Shown: positions 1-5,004, numbered from the stretch's first letter. The stretch is 5,004 nt of DNA from Planctomycetota bacterium (GCA_022566435.1 JADFIX010000394.1:1-5004); one strand, 5' to 3'. Made by a program: numbers and translations. The notes: generated by a model from the letters alone, not told the origin.

Positions 1-2097
1 GCCCTGAAAACCGCCGACTCCGGTTACCTCACGCGCAAACTAGCGGACGTCGCTCAAAACGTCATCGTGGCCCTTGATGATTGCGGTACGATCAACGGGA
101 TCACCAAAGAGGCCGTCTACAAGGGCGAGGAAATCGCCATCCCGCTGAGGGAAAGCATTGTCGGTCGCGTGGCCCGCGACGGCATCCGCAATCCCGTCAG
201 TGACAAGCTGATCGTCGCCGAAAATGAGATTATCACAAAGAAGGTCGCCGCCCAGATTGAGGATCTCGGCATGGACAAGATTCGTATTCGCAGCCCGCTC
301 ACGTGCGAGGCGCGGATGGGAATCTGTACCAAGTGCTACGGTGCCGATATGTCGACCGGTCGATTCGTGGAAGAGGGGATGGCGGTGGGGATCATCGCGG
401 CCCAGTCCATTGGTGAGCCCGGCACCCAACTCACGATGCGGACATTCCACACCGGCGGTGTCGCGCAAAAAGCGGCGAGCGAAAACAAGCTCAAGGCCGT
501 GCAGACGGGCTTCGTCCAGTATCACGATCTTCAGCCGGTGAATGTGCCGCTTGAGGGCGGCGGCACGGCGGTCACTGTGCTCAAGCGTAATGGTGAACTG
601 CTGATTGTCGACGGAAAGGGCAGGGAACTTACACGGGACAAGGTTGCCTACGGGTCCATCTTGCACGTGTCCGACGGGGCCGCGGTCGACAAGGGCGATA
701 CGCTTTGTGAATGGGACCCGCACCTCACGCCGATTCTCGCGGAGGTCGGCGGTTTCGTTCGTTTTCAGGATATTTCTGACGGAGAGACCGTTCGCCTCGA
801 ACAAGAAGGCGGCAGCGCCAAGTTTGTGGTGATTGAACACAAGGGTGAGAAACACCCGCAGATCGTGATCGAAGACAAGGACGGAAACGTCTTGGATTAC
901 CATTATCTGCCGGCGAAGGCGCGCATTGAAGTGACCGCCGGGCAGAAGATCGAGCCGGGCATGCAACTCGCCCGTCAGCCACGGTCCGTCGGCGGAACGC
1001 AGGACATTACCGGCGGTTTGCCGCGCGTGACGGAGGTTTTCGAAGCGCGGCGCCCGAAAGAACCGGCCATTATGGCGGAAATCTCTGGAACCGTGGAAAT
1101 TCGCTCGGACAAACGTCGTGGCAAGATGACCATTGTGGTGCAAAGCGAAAGCGGCATGGAGAAAGAGCATCACGTGCCGCAGGACAAGCACCTGCTGGTC
1201 CATGCCGGAGACACGATCGAGGCCGGCGAGGCTTTGATCGAGGGGCCGTTGATTCCGCACGACATTCTCAGAATCAAGGGTGAAGAGGCGTTGCAGCATT
1301 ATCTGATGGTCGAGGTGCAGGCGGTCTATCGCAGCCAGAACGTGGCCATCAATGACAAGCACCTGGAAATCATCATCAATCAAATGCTGCGTAAGGTGAA
1401 GGTCGAGAGCCCCGGCGATTCCAAGTTTCTGCCCGGCGAAATGATCGACAAGATCAAGTTCCGGGCGGAAAACGAACGACTCACCAAGAGCGTCATGATT
1501 TCCAATCCGGGCGATTCGGACCTCGCGGAAGGGACGATCATCGCCAAAGCCGACCTAGCGGCCAAAAACGAGGAGGTCGAGGAAGCCGGAGGTGAACGGG
1601 CCAAGGGCAAGAAGCCCAAACCCGCGACGGCGACCACGTTGTTGCTCGGTATTACCAAGGCGAGTCTTTCCAGCGAATCATTCATCTCGTCGGCATCTTT
1701 CCAGGAGACCACGAAAGTACTGACCGAAGCGGCCCTGGGTGGCGTGGTGGACGAGTTGCGGGGTCTCAAAGAAAACGTCATACTAGGACACTTGATTCCT
1801 GCGGGATCGGCGTTCCCCCGTTACCAATTGATGCGGGTAAAGCACCTCGGCGAGCCCATACCGGTGCCGACGGAAATTGCGGAAGTGGGTATCGGGGCGC
1901 TCTCGACGCCTCCCGTATCTGCACCCGCGGCGATCGCACCCGCGCCATTGACGCCCGCGGTAATGTCACCCGCGGCGATGTTAGGTGGTGAAGTCGAGGG
2001 GGCACTCGCAGGCACCGTTCAGGCGGAGCCGAGCGAGCCTACGCCGGACAATACGGCTGTGAGTGATACGTCGACGGAAAATACGAGCACGCCGTGA
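1..2097 (+). CDS. rpoC: DNA-directed RNA polymerase subunit beta' (C-terminal ~698 residues, 5' end outside window)
   Basis: This is the C-terminal half of beta', the subunit that forms much of the RNA polymerase active-site cleft. The frame is open from base 1, and the first residues (ALKTADSGYLTRKL) match the family at about E. coli residue 787, so the apparent GTG start at 67 is internal. Counting from base 1, Cys28, Cys102, Cys109 and Cys112 are the four ligands of the second zinc site. Residues 129-153 hold the VGIIAAQSIGEPGTQ block and the trigger-loop helix with Met146, Arg147 and His150. Near 1636-1737 comes the conserved LLGITKASL...SFQETTKVLTEAAL block, then the GLKENVILGHLIPAG block, which in the family lies near the omega contact. 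The last roughly 80 residues form a low-complexity Ala/Pro/Thr/Ser tail absent from E. coli beta', and a charged linker (EEVEEAGGERAKGKKPKP) precedes the GITKASL block. The stop is TGA, 55 bp before rpsL, in the common rpoBC-str order. Identity is certain; only the role of the tail is unknown. Confidence 0.98.
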   Translation, partial: ALKTADSGYLTRKLADVAQNVIVALDDCGTINGITKEAVYKGEEIAIPLRESIVGRVARDGIRNPVSDKLIVAENEIITKKVAAQIEDLGMDKIRIRSPLTCEARMGICTKCYGADMSTGRFVEEGMAVGIIAAQSIGEPGTQLTMRTFHTGGVAQKAASENKLKAVQTGFVQYHDLQPVNVPLEGGGTAVTVLKRNGELLIVDGKGRELTRDKVAYGSILHVSDGAAVDKGDTLCEWDPHLTPILAEVGGFVRFQDISDGETVRLEQEGGSAKFVVIEHKGEKHPQIVIEDKDGNVLDYHYLPAKARIEVTAGQKIEPGMQLARQPRSVGGTQDITGGLPRVTEVFEARRPKEPAIMAEISGTVEIRSDKRRGKMTIVVQSESGMEKEHHVPQDKHLLVHAGDTIEAGEALIEGPLIPHDILRIKGEEALQHYLMVEVQAVYRSQNVAINDKHLEIIINQMLRKVKVESPGDSKFLPGEMIDKIKFRAENERLTKSVMISNPGDSDLAEGTIIAKADLAAKNEEVEEAGGERAKGKKPKPATATTLLLGITKASLSSESFISSASFQETTKVLTEAALGGVVDELRGLKENVILGHLIPAGSAFPRYQLMRVKHLGEPIPVPTEIAEVGIGALSTPPVSAPAAIAPAPLTPAVMSPAAMLGGEVEGALAGTVQAEPSEPTPDNTAVSDTSTENTSTP
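1921..1980 (+). repeat. Four tandem 15-bp units encoding a pentapeptide repeat in the RpoC tail
   Basis: Four in-frame 15-bp units follow each other: GCACCCGCGGCGATC, GCACCCGCGCCATTG, ACGCCCGCGGTAATG and TCACCCGCGGCGATG. They encode APAAI, APAPL, TPAVM and SPAAM, consensus [A/S/T]-P-A-x-[I/L/M]. The 13-mer CACCCGCGGCGAT is exact at 1922-1934 and 1967-1979. The CCCGCG core is kept in all units while the fourth and fifth codons vary. This looks like old tandem duplication followed by divergence. The encoded peptide is probably disordered and lies after the conserved end of beta'. Confidence 0.8.
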
Positions 2098-2142
2098 GGT
2101 CCGATGTTGCGGCCTCGTTCCGGAATGCGTGCCTTTTTGGTA

Positions 2143-2148
2143 GAGAAG
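2143..2148 (+). promoter_or_regulatory. Weak ribosome binding site of rpsL
   Basis: The purine run GAGAAG ends four bases before the rpsL ATG. It is a poor match to the anti-Shine-Dalgarno sequence and the spacing is short, so translation of rpsL may depend on coupling to rpoC or on an unstructured leader. The 55-bp rpoC-rpsL gap holds no promoter I can defend and no terminator hairpin, in keeping with readthrough from rpoC. It does contain the short palindrome TTCCGGAA at 2118-2125. Confidence 0.4.
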
Positions 2149-2152
2149 TAGA

Positions 2153-2542
2153 ATGCCAACGATAAATCAACTAGTGCGGCAAGGACGAAAGAAGGTCGTC
2201 AAGAAATCCAAGGTCCGCGATCTTGATCAGTGTCCCCAGCGACGGGCTGTCTGTTTGATCGTCAAGACACAGACGCCTAAAAAGCCGAATTCGGCGCTTC
2301 GAAAGGTAGCGCGTGTTCGTCTGACCAACGGGAAAGAGGTCACGGCCTACATACCCGGCATCGACCATAACCTGCAGGAGCACTCCATCGTGCTCATCAG
2401 AGGTGGTCGTGTGCGGGACCTGCCGGGCGTGCGATATCACATCATTCGCGGCACTCTGGATTCCTCCGGTGTCGAGGGTGATAAGGAGGGTCGTCCGCGT
2501 AATCGCAGCCGCAGCAAGTACGGTGTGAAGCGTCGGAAGTAG
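2153..2542 (+). CDS. rpsL: 30S ribosomal protein S12
   Basis: S12 sits at the decoding centre of the small subunit and controls tRNA selection accuracy. The 129-residue product begins [12 protein letters not shown] and carries the signature [20 protein letters not shown], the HNLQEHS loop, [13 protein letters not shown] and the C-terminal RSKYGVKR. Numbering matches E. coli through this part. Lys43 and Pro91 are present, as is Asp89, the residue that is methylthiolated in E. coli. Position 88 is Arg (codon CGG) where E. coli has Lys. Between SSGV and RSKYG there are 12 residues ([12 protein letters not shown]) against 6 in E. coli, which explains the length above the usual ~124. The ATG at 2153 gives the standard S12 N-terminus. 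It follows rpoC by 55 bp and in most bacteria would be followed directly by rpsG, but here bioY comes first. Confidence 0.98.
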   Translation: MPTINQLVRQGRKKVVKKSKVRDLDQCPQRRAVCLIVKTQTPKKPNSALRKVARVRLTNGKEVTAYIPGIDHNLQEHSIVLIRGGRVRDLPGVRYHIIRGTLDSSGVEGDKEGRPRNRSRSKYGVKRRK

Positions 2543-2545
2543 AAA

Positions 2546-2585
2546 CCGTTTGATTGATCTCGTTACGAAACGGGAGCATGAGATC
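2546..2585 (+). promoter_or_regulatory. Interleaved inverted repeats in the rpsL-bioY gap
   Basis: Two inverted repeats overlap in this 48-bp gap. CCGTTT (2546-2551) pairs with AAACGG (2568-2573), and GATCTC (2556-2561) pairs with GAGATC (2580-2585). Because they interleave, only one can form at a time unless a pseudoknot is made. The AAACGG arm runs into the only Shine-Dalgarno-like run here, GGGAG at 2572-2576, so the first hairpin would partly hide it. This is visible in the sequence; a regulatory role is inference. It does not resemble a BirA or BioR operator. There is no T-tract, so it is not a terminator. Confidence 0.4.
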
Positions 2586-2590
2586 GCTGT

Positions 2591-3172
2591 ATGAGAACGA
2601 AGACAGCCAATCCGGCCATGGAGACAGGTGATGCGACGTTGGTTTTGCTGCTTTCGCGTTGCAATATGGCGGCGCTGAAAATCGGCGCCGGTTGCGGCTT
2701 GATCGTCTTAGGCGCACAGGTGCGCATTCCGCTTCCTCCTTCGCCCGTTCCGATGACGCTTCAACTATTGGGCGTATTGATCGTGGGACTGACCTTGGCA
2801 CCCACGCACGCGGTGTCGGCGGCCGTACTTTACTTGCTCTGCGGGGTAGCGGGACTTCCCGTTTTTTCAGACGGTTCCGCAGGGATCTTCGGACCGACCG
2901 GCGGTTTTCTCGTCGGGTTTGTGGCTTCGGCCTGGCTTGTGAGTTACATTGCAGGGCGATCTGAAATAGGATTCCGCCGCCTCCTACTCGCGGCGACATG
3001 CGGCACGGTTGTGCTTTTCGCGCTTGGGGTCGGGTGGTTGTCCGTGTGGCGTGGCGATGTACGATTGGCGATAGAGATGGGTTTCTTTCCGTTTGCCTTG
3101 AAGGCAGCCTTGCAGGTGCCTCTGGCGGCGATGTTGGTTGTTCAAATACACAGGATTCGTGACCCGCGCTGA
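2591..3172 (+). CDS. bioY: BioY family biotin transporter (ECF-type S component)
   Basis: BioY is the biotin-binding membrane subunit of an energy-coupling factor transporter; it can work with the EcfA/A'/T module or, in some species, alone. The product is 193 residues with about six hydrophobic segments near residues 27-47, 56-72, 75-94, 103-121, 129-152 and 164-186. Family motifs are GAQVRIPLPPSPVPMTLQ (41-58), YLLCGVAGLPVF (81-92), GIFGPTGGFLVGF (98-110) and the final helix entered by FFPFALKAAL with Lys171. No EcfA, EcfT, BioM or BioN gene lies in the window, so it must act alone or with a shared module encoded elsewhere. The start is uncertain: the ATG at 2591 has GGGAG about 14 bases upstream, which is far, and ATGs at 2618 and 2666 lack any site; the latter gives a more typical short N-terminus. 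It lies 48 bp after rpsL and 50 bp before rpsG on the same strand, an unusual place for a vitamin transporter. Confidence 0.9.
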   Translation: MRTKTANPAMETGDATLVLLLSRCNMAALKIGAGCGLIVLGAQVRIPLPPSPVPMTLQLLGVLIVGLTLAPTHAVSAAVLYLLCGVAGLPVFSDGSAGIFGPTGGFLVGFVASAWLVSYIAGRSEIGFRRLLLAATCGTVVLFALGVGWLSVWRGDVRLAIEMGFFPFALKAALQVPLAAMLVVQIHRIRDPR

Positions 3173-3184
3173 GCGGGCGTACTC

Positions 3185-3203
3185 GATCTCGTGATGAGAT
3201 CAC
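3185..3203 (+). promoter_or_regulatory. Palindrome/hairpin just upstream of rpsG
   Basis: GATCTC (3185-3190) and GAGATC (3196-3201) form a 6-bp inverted repeat around a 5-base loop. An alternative fold pairs GTGAT (3191-3195) with ATCAC (3199-3203). It ends about 20 bases before the rpsG start and just before GGGAAG at 3208-3213, the likely ribosome binding site. In E. coli the S7 protein binds the rpsL-rpsG intercistronic RNA to repress its own translation, so a structure here could be the local equivalent; that is inference only. The same two 8-mers occur in the gap before bioY. Confidence 0.4.
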
Positions 3204-3207
3204 AGTT

Positions 3208-3213
3208 GGGAAG
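3208..3213 (+). promoter_or_regulatory. Ribosome binding site of rpsG
   Basis: GGGAAG lies nine bases before the ATG at 3223. It supports that start over any upstream alternative, and the resulting protein begins at the expected point for S7. Confidence 0.45.
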
Positions 3214-3222
3214 AATTGGTAG

Positions 3223-3699
3223 ATGGCATTCAAGAAGTGGACACATTCGGCGGCGCAATTAAAACCTGATACGAAGTACAACAGCGTGCTGATCGCGAAG
3301 TTCGTGAATTGTATCATGGTTGGTGGGAAGAAGAGCGTGGCCACCAAGGTGATGTACGATGCCTTCGATATCATCGCCAAGCGCGTAAAGGATGAACCGC
3401 CGGACGTCGTGTTTGAGACGGCGATCATTAACTGCAAACCGAATGTCGAAGTGCGTGCCAAGCGCGTCGGGGGAAGCAATTATCAGGTGCCCATGCCCGT
3501 GAATCGCAAGCGGCAGCAGACCTTGGCGTTCCGATGGATTCGCGACGCGTGTCGAGGGAAAAAGGGAAAGCCTATGTGCGAGTACCTTGCGCAAGAGTTT
3601 CTGGACGCCTACAAGGGTGAAGGGACTGCGGTGACACAGCGCGACAACGTGCACCGCATGGCCGAGGCGAACAAGGCGTTCGCTCACTTCGCCTGGTAG
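3223..3699 (+). CDS. rpsG: 30S ribosomal protein S7
   Basis: S7 nucleates assembly of the 30S head by binding the 3' major domain of 16S rRNA, and lines the E site. The 158-residue product is close to the bacterial norm of ~156. It has the [17 protein letters not shown] helix, [18 protein letters not shown], the beta-hairpin [19 protein letters not shown] with MPV following, [10 protein letters not shown], and the C-terminal [19 protein letters not shown] typical of bacterial S7. The basic run RGKKGKPM lies between two helices. The N-terminus [12 protein letters not shown] differs from the common MPRR start but has the expected length. Four cysteines (C30, C67, C107 and C115, approximate numbering) are more than E. 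coli S7 has; they are not arranged as a metal site I recognise. The gene follows bioY, not rpsL, and is followed by a terminator-like hairpin. Confidence 0.97.
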   Translation: MAFKKWTHSAAQLKPDTKYNSVLIAKFVNCIMVGGKKSVATKVMYDAFDIIAKRVKDEPPDVVFETAIINCKPNVEVRAKRVGGSNYQVPMPVNRKRQQTLAFRWIRDACRGKKGKPMCEYLAQEFLDAYKGEGTAVTQRDNVHRMAEANKAFAHFAW

Positions 3700-3723
3700 T
3701 TTGCCGAGTTCCACGATGACAAA

Positions 3724-3759
3724 CGAGCCCAGCCGGTTACCGGTTGGGCTTGCTTTTCT
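3724..3759 (+). terminator. Strong rho-independent terminator-like hairpin between rpsG and fusA
   Basis: AGCCCAGCCGG (3726-3736) pairs with CCGGTTGGGCT (3740-3750) around a three-base TTA loop. The stem is 11 bp with one G-U pair, and two further pairs (C3724-G3752, G3725-U3751) are possible. It is followed by TGCTTTTCT, a short U-rich tract. The hairpin begins 24 bases after the rpsG stop. On the opposite strand the T-tract is poorer, so it fits termination or attenuation of + strand transcription. An imperfect U-tract means partial readthrough is likely. Confidence 0.7.
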
Positions 3760-3790
3760 CGCGGGGTTCGCGATGCCGCAAGTTCGGTCG

Positions 3791-3820
3791 ATCGAATCCG
3801 TCTCGTCGGCTCGGATCGAT
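3791..3820 (+). promoter_or_regulatory. Imperfect hairpin in the fusA leader
   Basis: ATCGAATCCG (3791-3800) pairs with CGGATCGAT (3812-3820) with a one-base bulge and an 11-base loop. The 8-mer GGTCGATC occurs at 3786-3793, overlapping its left arm, and again at 3834-3841, ending next to the fusA ATG. The structure lies between the terminator and the fusA ribosome binding site. No -35/-10 pair could be defended in 3751-3841. Its role, if any, is unknown. Confidence 0.3.
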
Positions 3821-3830
3821 GCACGCGGTG

Positions 3831-3835
3831 AAAGG
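3831..3835 (+). promoter_or_regulatory. Ribosome binding site that sets the fusA start
   Basis: AAAGG, six bases before the ATG at 3842, is the best-placed Shine-Dalgarno sequence in the window. It supports 3842 as the fusA start over the in-frame TTG at 3701, which would add 47 residues translated across the terminator hairpin. Confidence 0.6.
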
Positions 3836-3841
3836 TCGATC

Positions 3842-4825
3842 ATGCCTCTGGATCTGTCCAAAGTGCGTAACATTGGCATTGCCGCGCATATCGATGCCGG
3901 AAAAACCACAACGACCGAGCGGATCCTGTTCTACACCGGACGTACCCATCGTATGGGCGATGTGGACGACGGCACCACCACGACCGACTTCGACGAACAG
4001 GAACAGACACGGGGTATTACGATTTATTCCGCCGCCGTAAGCTGCCCCTGGAAAAGTCACACCATCAACCTGATCGATACGCCGGGGCACGTCGACTTCA
4101 CGGCCGAGGTCGAGAGATCGCTTCGTGTGCTGGACGGTATGGTGGCCGTTTTCGACGCCAAAGAGGGCGTGGAAGCCCAATCGGAGACGGTCTGGCGGCA
4201 GGCCGATCGCTATGACATCCCGCGGATCTGTTTTATCAACAAGATGGATCGCACAGGCGCGGATTTCTTCCGTAGTGTCGCGTCGATTCGTGAACGTTTT
4301 CAGGCCAGACCGCTCCTGCTGCAATTGCCCATCGGCGAGGGCAATGACCTACTGGGTCTGATCGATCTTGTTGAGTTCAAAGCCTATTACTACAAGGGCG
4401 ACGCGCGGGGCGCGACGTTCGAGTCCGGTGAGGTCCCCAGCGAGATGGCGGACGATGCCGAAGAATATCGCCGACGCCTCATCGAAACTGCGGCGGAGTC
4501 TTGCGACGACTTGATGACCAAGTATCTCGACGACGCCCCAATTCAGCCGGAGGATCTTCGTAAAGCCATTCGGGTCGCGACGATCTCACGCCGACTATTT
4601 CCTGTGCTCTGTGGGAGTTCGCTTCGCTACATTGGCGTACAACCGTTGCTCGATGCCGTGTGCGATTATCTGCCCAGCCCGCTGGACGTTCCCCCGGTCG
4701 CAGCCAGCGATCCGACCAAGGAAGGCGTCGAGTACAAACTCCCCTGCGAGCCCAACGGGCCGCTCGCCGCCCTGGTCGGTGATCCGCACCGTCAGGCTGG
4801 TCCCGGAAATACCGAACTGCATTAA
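3842..4825 (+). CDS. fusA: Translation elongation factor G, N-terminal GTPase domain only; EF-G homology stops at about 4777
   Basis: EF-G is the GTPase that drives ribosomal translocation and helps recycle ribosomes. From the ATG at 3842 the GTPase motifs appear in order: G1 AHIDAGKTT (residues 15-23, Lys21), G2 in RGIT (57-60), G3 DTPGHVDFT (79-87, His83), G4 NKMD (133-136), G5 GSS (258-260), then [21 protein letters not shown] and [11 protein letters not shown] full EF-G is about 700 residues and would go on here with the FK... strand of domain II. Instead, after Val312 (codon 4775-4777) there are 15 unrelated residues and a TAA, so domains II-V are missing. No EF-G continuation is visible in the other + frames to 5004. 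Switch I reads [13 protein letters not shown] where E. coli has MDWMEQEQERGIT, so this may be a divergent EF-G type rather than classical EF-G I. Either the gene is truly broken, or the sequence past 4777 is joined in error. Confidence 0.92.
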   Translation: MPLDLSKVRNIGIAAHIDAGKTTTTERILFYTGRTHRMGDVDDGTTTTDFDEQEQTRGITIYSAAVSCPWKSHTINLIDTPGHVDFTAEVERSLRVLDGMVAVFDAKEGVEAQSETVWRQADRYDIPRICFINKMDRTGADFFRSVASIRERFQARPLLLQLPIGEGNDLLGLIDLVEFKAYYYKGDARGATFESGEVPSEMADDAEEYRRRLIETAAESCDDLMTKYLDDAPIQPEDLRKAIRVATISRRLFPVLCGSSLRYIGVQPLLDAVCDYLPSPLDVPPVAASDPTKEGVEYKLPCEPNGPLAALVGDPHRQAGPGNTELH

Positions 4826-4963
4826 TCTTTGATGCACCGCGAACGCGAACTGCGCCAGGGTCGGCGCAACACCGTTGGCCGCGTAGCTCTCCTCCAGCAA
4901 CCAGCGCCGGCCTTCATCTTCCTTGTCAACTACGATCTGGGGCTGCCCAGAGTGCCAAGCAAG
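4778..4963 (-). CDS. Possible fragment of an unknown gene on the minus strand
   Basis: Read on the minus strand from just after a TAG (4966-4964), 62 codons are open down to the EF-G breakpoint. The peptide includes [18 protein letters not shown] and [20 protein letters not shown], then [16 protein letters not shown]. It has a balanced amphipathic composition and mostly G/C third positions, as in a real GC-rich gene. No ATG or GTG lies upstream of the protein-like part; the first possible start is TTG at 4900. Past 4778 the frame runs into antisense fusA, so the gene would be cut at the junction. I do not recognise the family. It could also be a chance open frame. Confidence 0.25.
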
Positions 4964-5004
4964 CTACCTAGAAAGGCAGGCCCCGTCCGTCCCTACTTCG
5001 TGGT
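4778..5004. other. Unidentified sequence after the EF-G breakpoint
   Basis: These 227 bases do not continue EF-G in any + frame. The fusA frame meets one stop at 4823-4825 and is then open to the window end, with an ATG at 4832, giving an Arg-rich peptide ([18 protein letters not shown]...) I do not recognise. The minus strand offers a 62-codon open stretch with more protein-like composition. CTGGTC is repeated at 4772-4777 and 4797-4802 on either side of the small hairpin CGGTG/CACCG (4777-4791). No tRNA, terminal inverted repeat or known insertion-sequence end was recognised. Confidence 0.5.

Noticed and set aside
40..1383. A 447-codon open frame on the minus strand opposite rpoC
   Set aside because: It lies wholly antisense to strongly conserved rpoC. 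Its composition, rich in His, Asp, Arg and Leu, is typical of the mirror of a GC-biased gene, and no known domain is visible.
2098..2152. Terminator between rpoC and rpsL (CCTTTTTGG run)
   Set aside because: The T-run is not preceded by a stable stem; TTCCGGAA is only a short palindrome without a loop.
2543..2590. BirA or BioR operator controlling bioY
   Set aside because: The gap lacks the TTGTAAACC...GGTTTACAA type BirA palindrome and the TTATCTATAA-type BioR site; the AAACGG arms are too short and differ in sequence.
2442..3479. A 345-codon minus-strand open frame across the end of rpsL, bioY and rpsG
   Set aside because: It is antisense to three genes with clear family motifs and shows only Arg/Ser/Pro-rich low-information sequence.
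3701..3841. Upstream TTG start for fusA adding 47 residues
   Set aside because: The extra residues do not belong to EF-G and would be translated through the terminator hairpin; the ATG at 3842 has a good ribosome binding site and gives the standard N-terminus.
4125..4361. Short + strand open frames inside fusA and rpoC in other frames
   Set aside because: They overlap conserved coding sequence and give Arg/Ser/Pro-rich peptides, as expected of out-of-frame shadows.
4778..5004. Group II intron or insertion-sequence end interrupting fusA
   Set aside because: No GTGYG-type intron 5' end on the + strand at the break, no recognisable terminal inverted repeat, transposase or reverse transcriptase motif, and the other flank is not in the window.

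Overview
The window carries the junction of the bacterial RNA polymerase (rpoBC) and str (ribosomal protein/elongation factor) gene blocks, all on the + strand: the 3' half of rpoC, then rpsL (S12), a biotin transporter gene of the BioY family, rpsG (S7), and the first part of fusA (EF-G). Reading frames are moderately GC-rich with strong third-position bias. The protein details (an RpoC with a long Ala/Pro-rich tail, an S12 with a basic insertion near its C-terminus and Arg at position 88, and an EF-G whose switch I region differs from the common type) recall Planctomycetota or a related lineage. That placement is an impression from remembered family features, not a computed result. Nothing here looks like a phage or plasmid.

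Layout: 1-2097 rpoC 3' part (5' end outside the window); 2098-2152 gap with a weak ribosome binding site; 2153-2542 rpsL; 2543-2590 gap with inverted repeats; 2591-3172 bioY; 3173-3222 gap with a short palindrome that shares two 8-mers with the previous gap; 3223-3699 rpsG; 3700-3841 leader with a strong terminator-like hairpin; 3842-4825 fusA, recognisable only to about 4777; 4778-5004 sequence that is no longer EF-G and that I do not recognise.

How the genes work together: RpoC, S12, S7 and EF-G are core transcription and translation parts whose co-transcription is widely conserved. BioY is a membrane vitamin-uptake protein with no direct link to them, and it sits exactly where the canonical order has rpsL directly followed by rpsG. 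The spacing (55, 48 and 50 bp) suggests one transcript from rpoC through rpsG. The hairpin after rpsG suggests that fusA is partly or wholly uncoupled from the genes upstream.

The main points for a second look are the bioY insertion with similar sequence motifs on both sides, the abrupt loss of EF-G homology at about 4777 (chimeric contig end or genuine rearrangement), the rpsG-fusA terminator, S12 Arg88, and a 15-bp tandem repeat at the end of rpoC. I found no convincing new multi-gene system. The bioY insertion is the nearest thing to an unusual arrangement.
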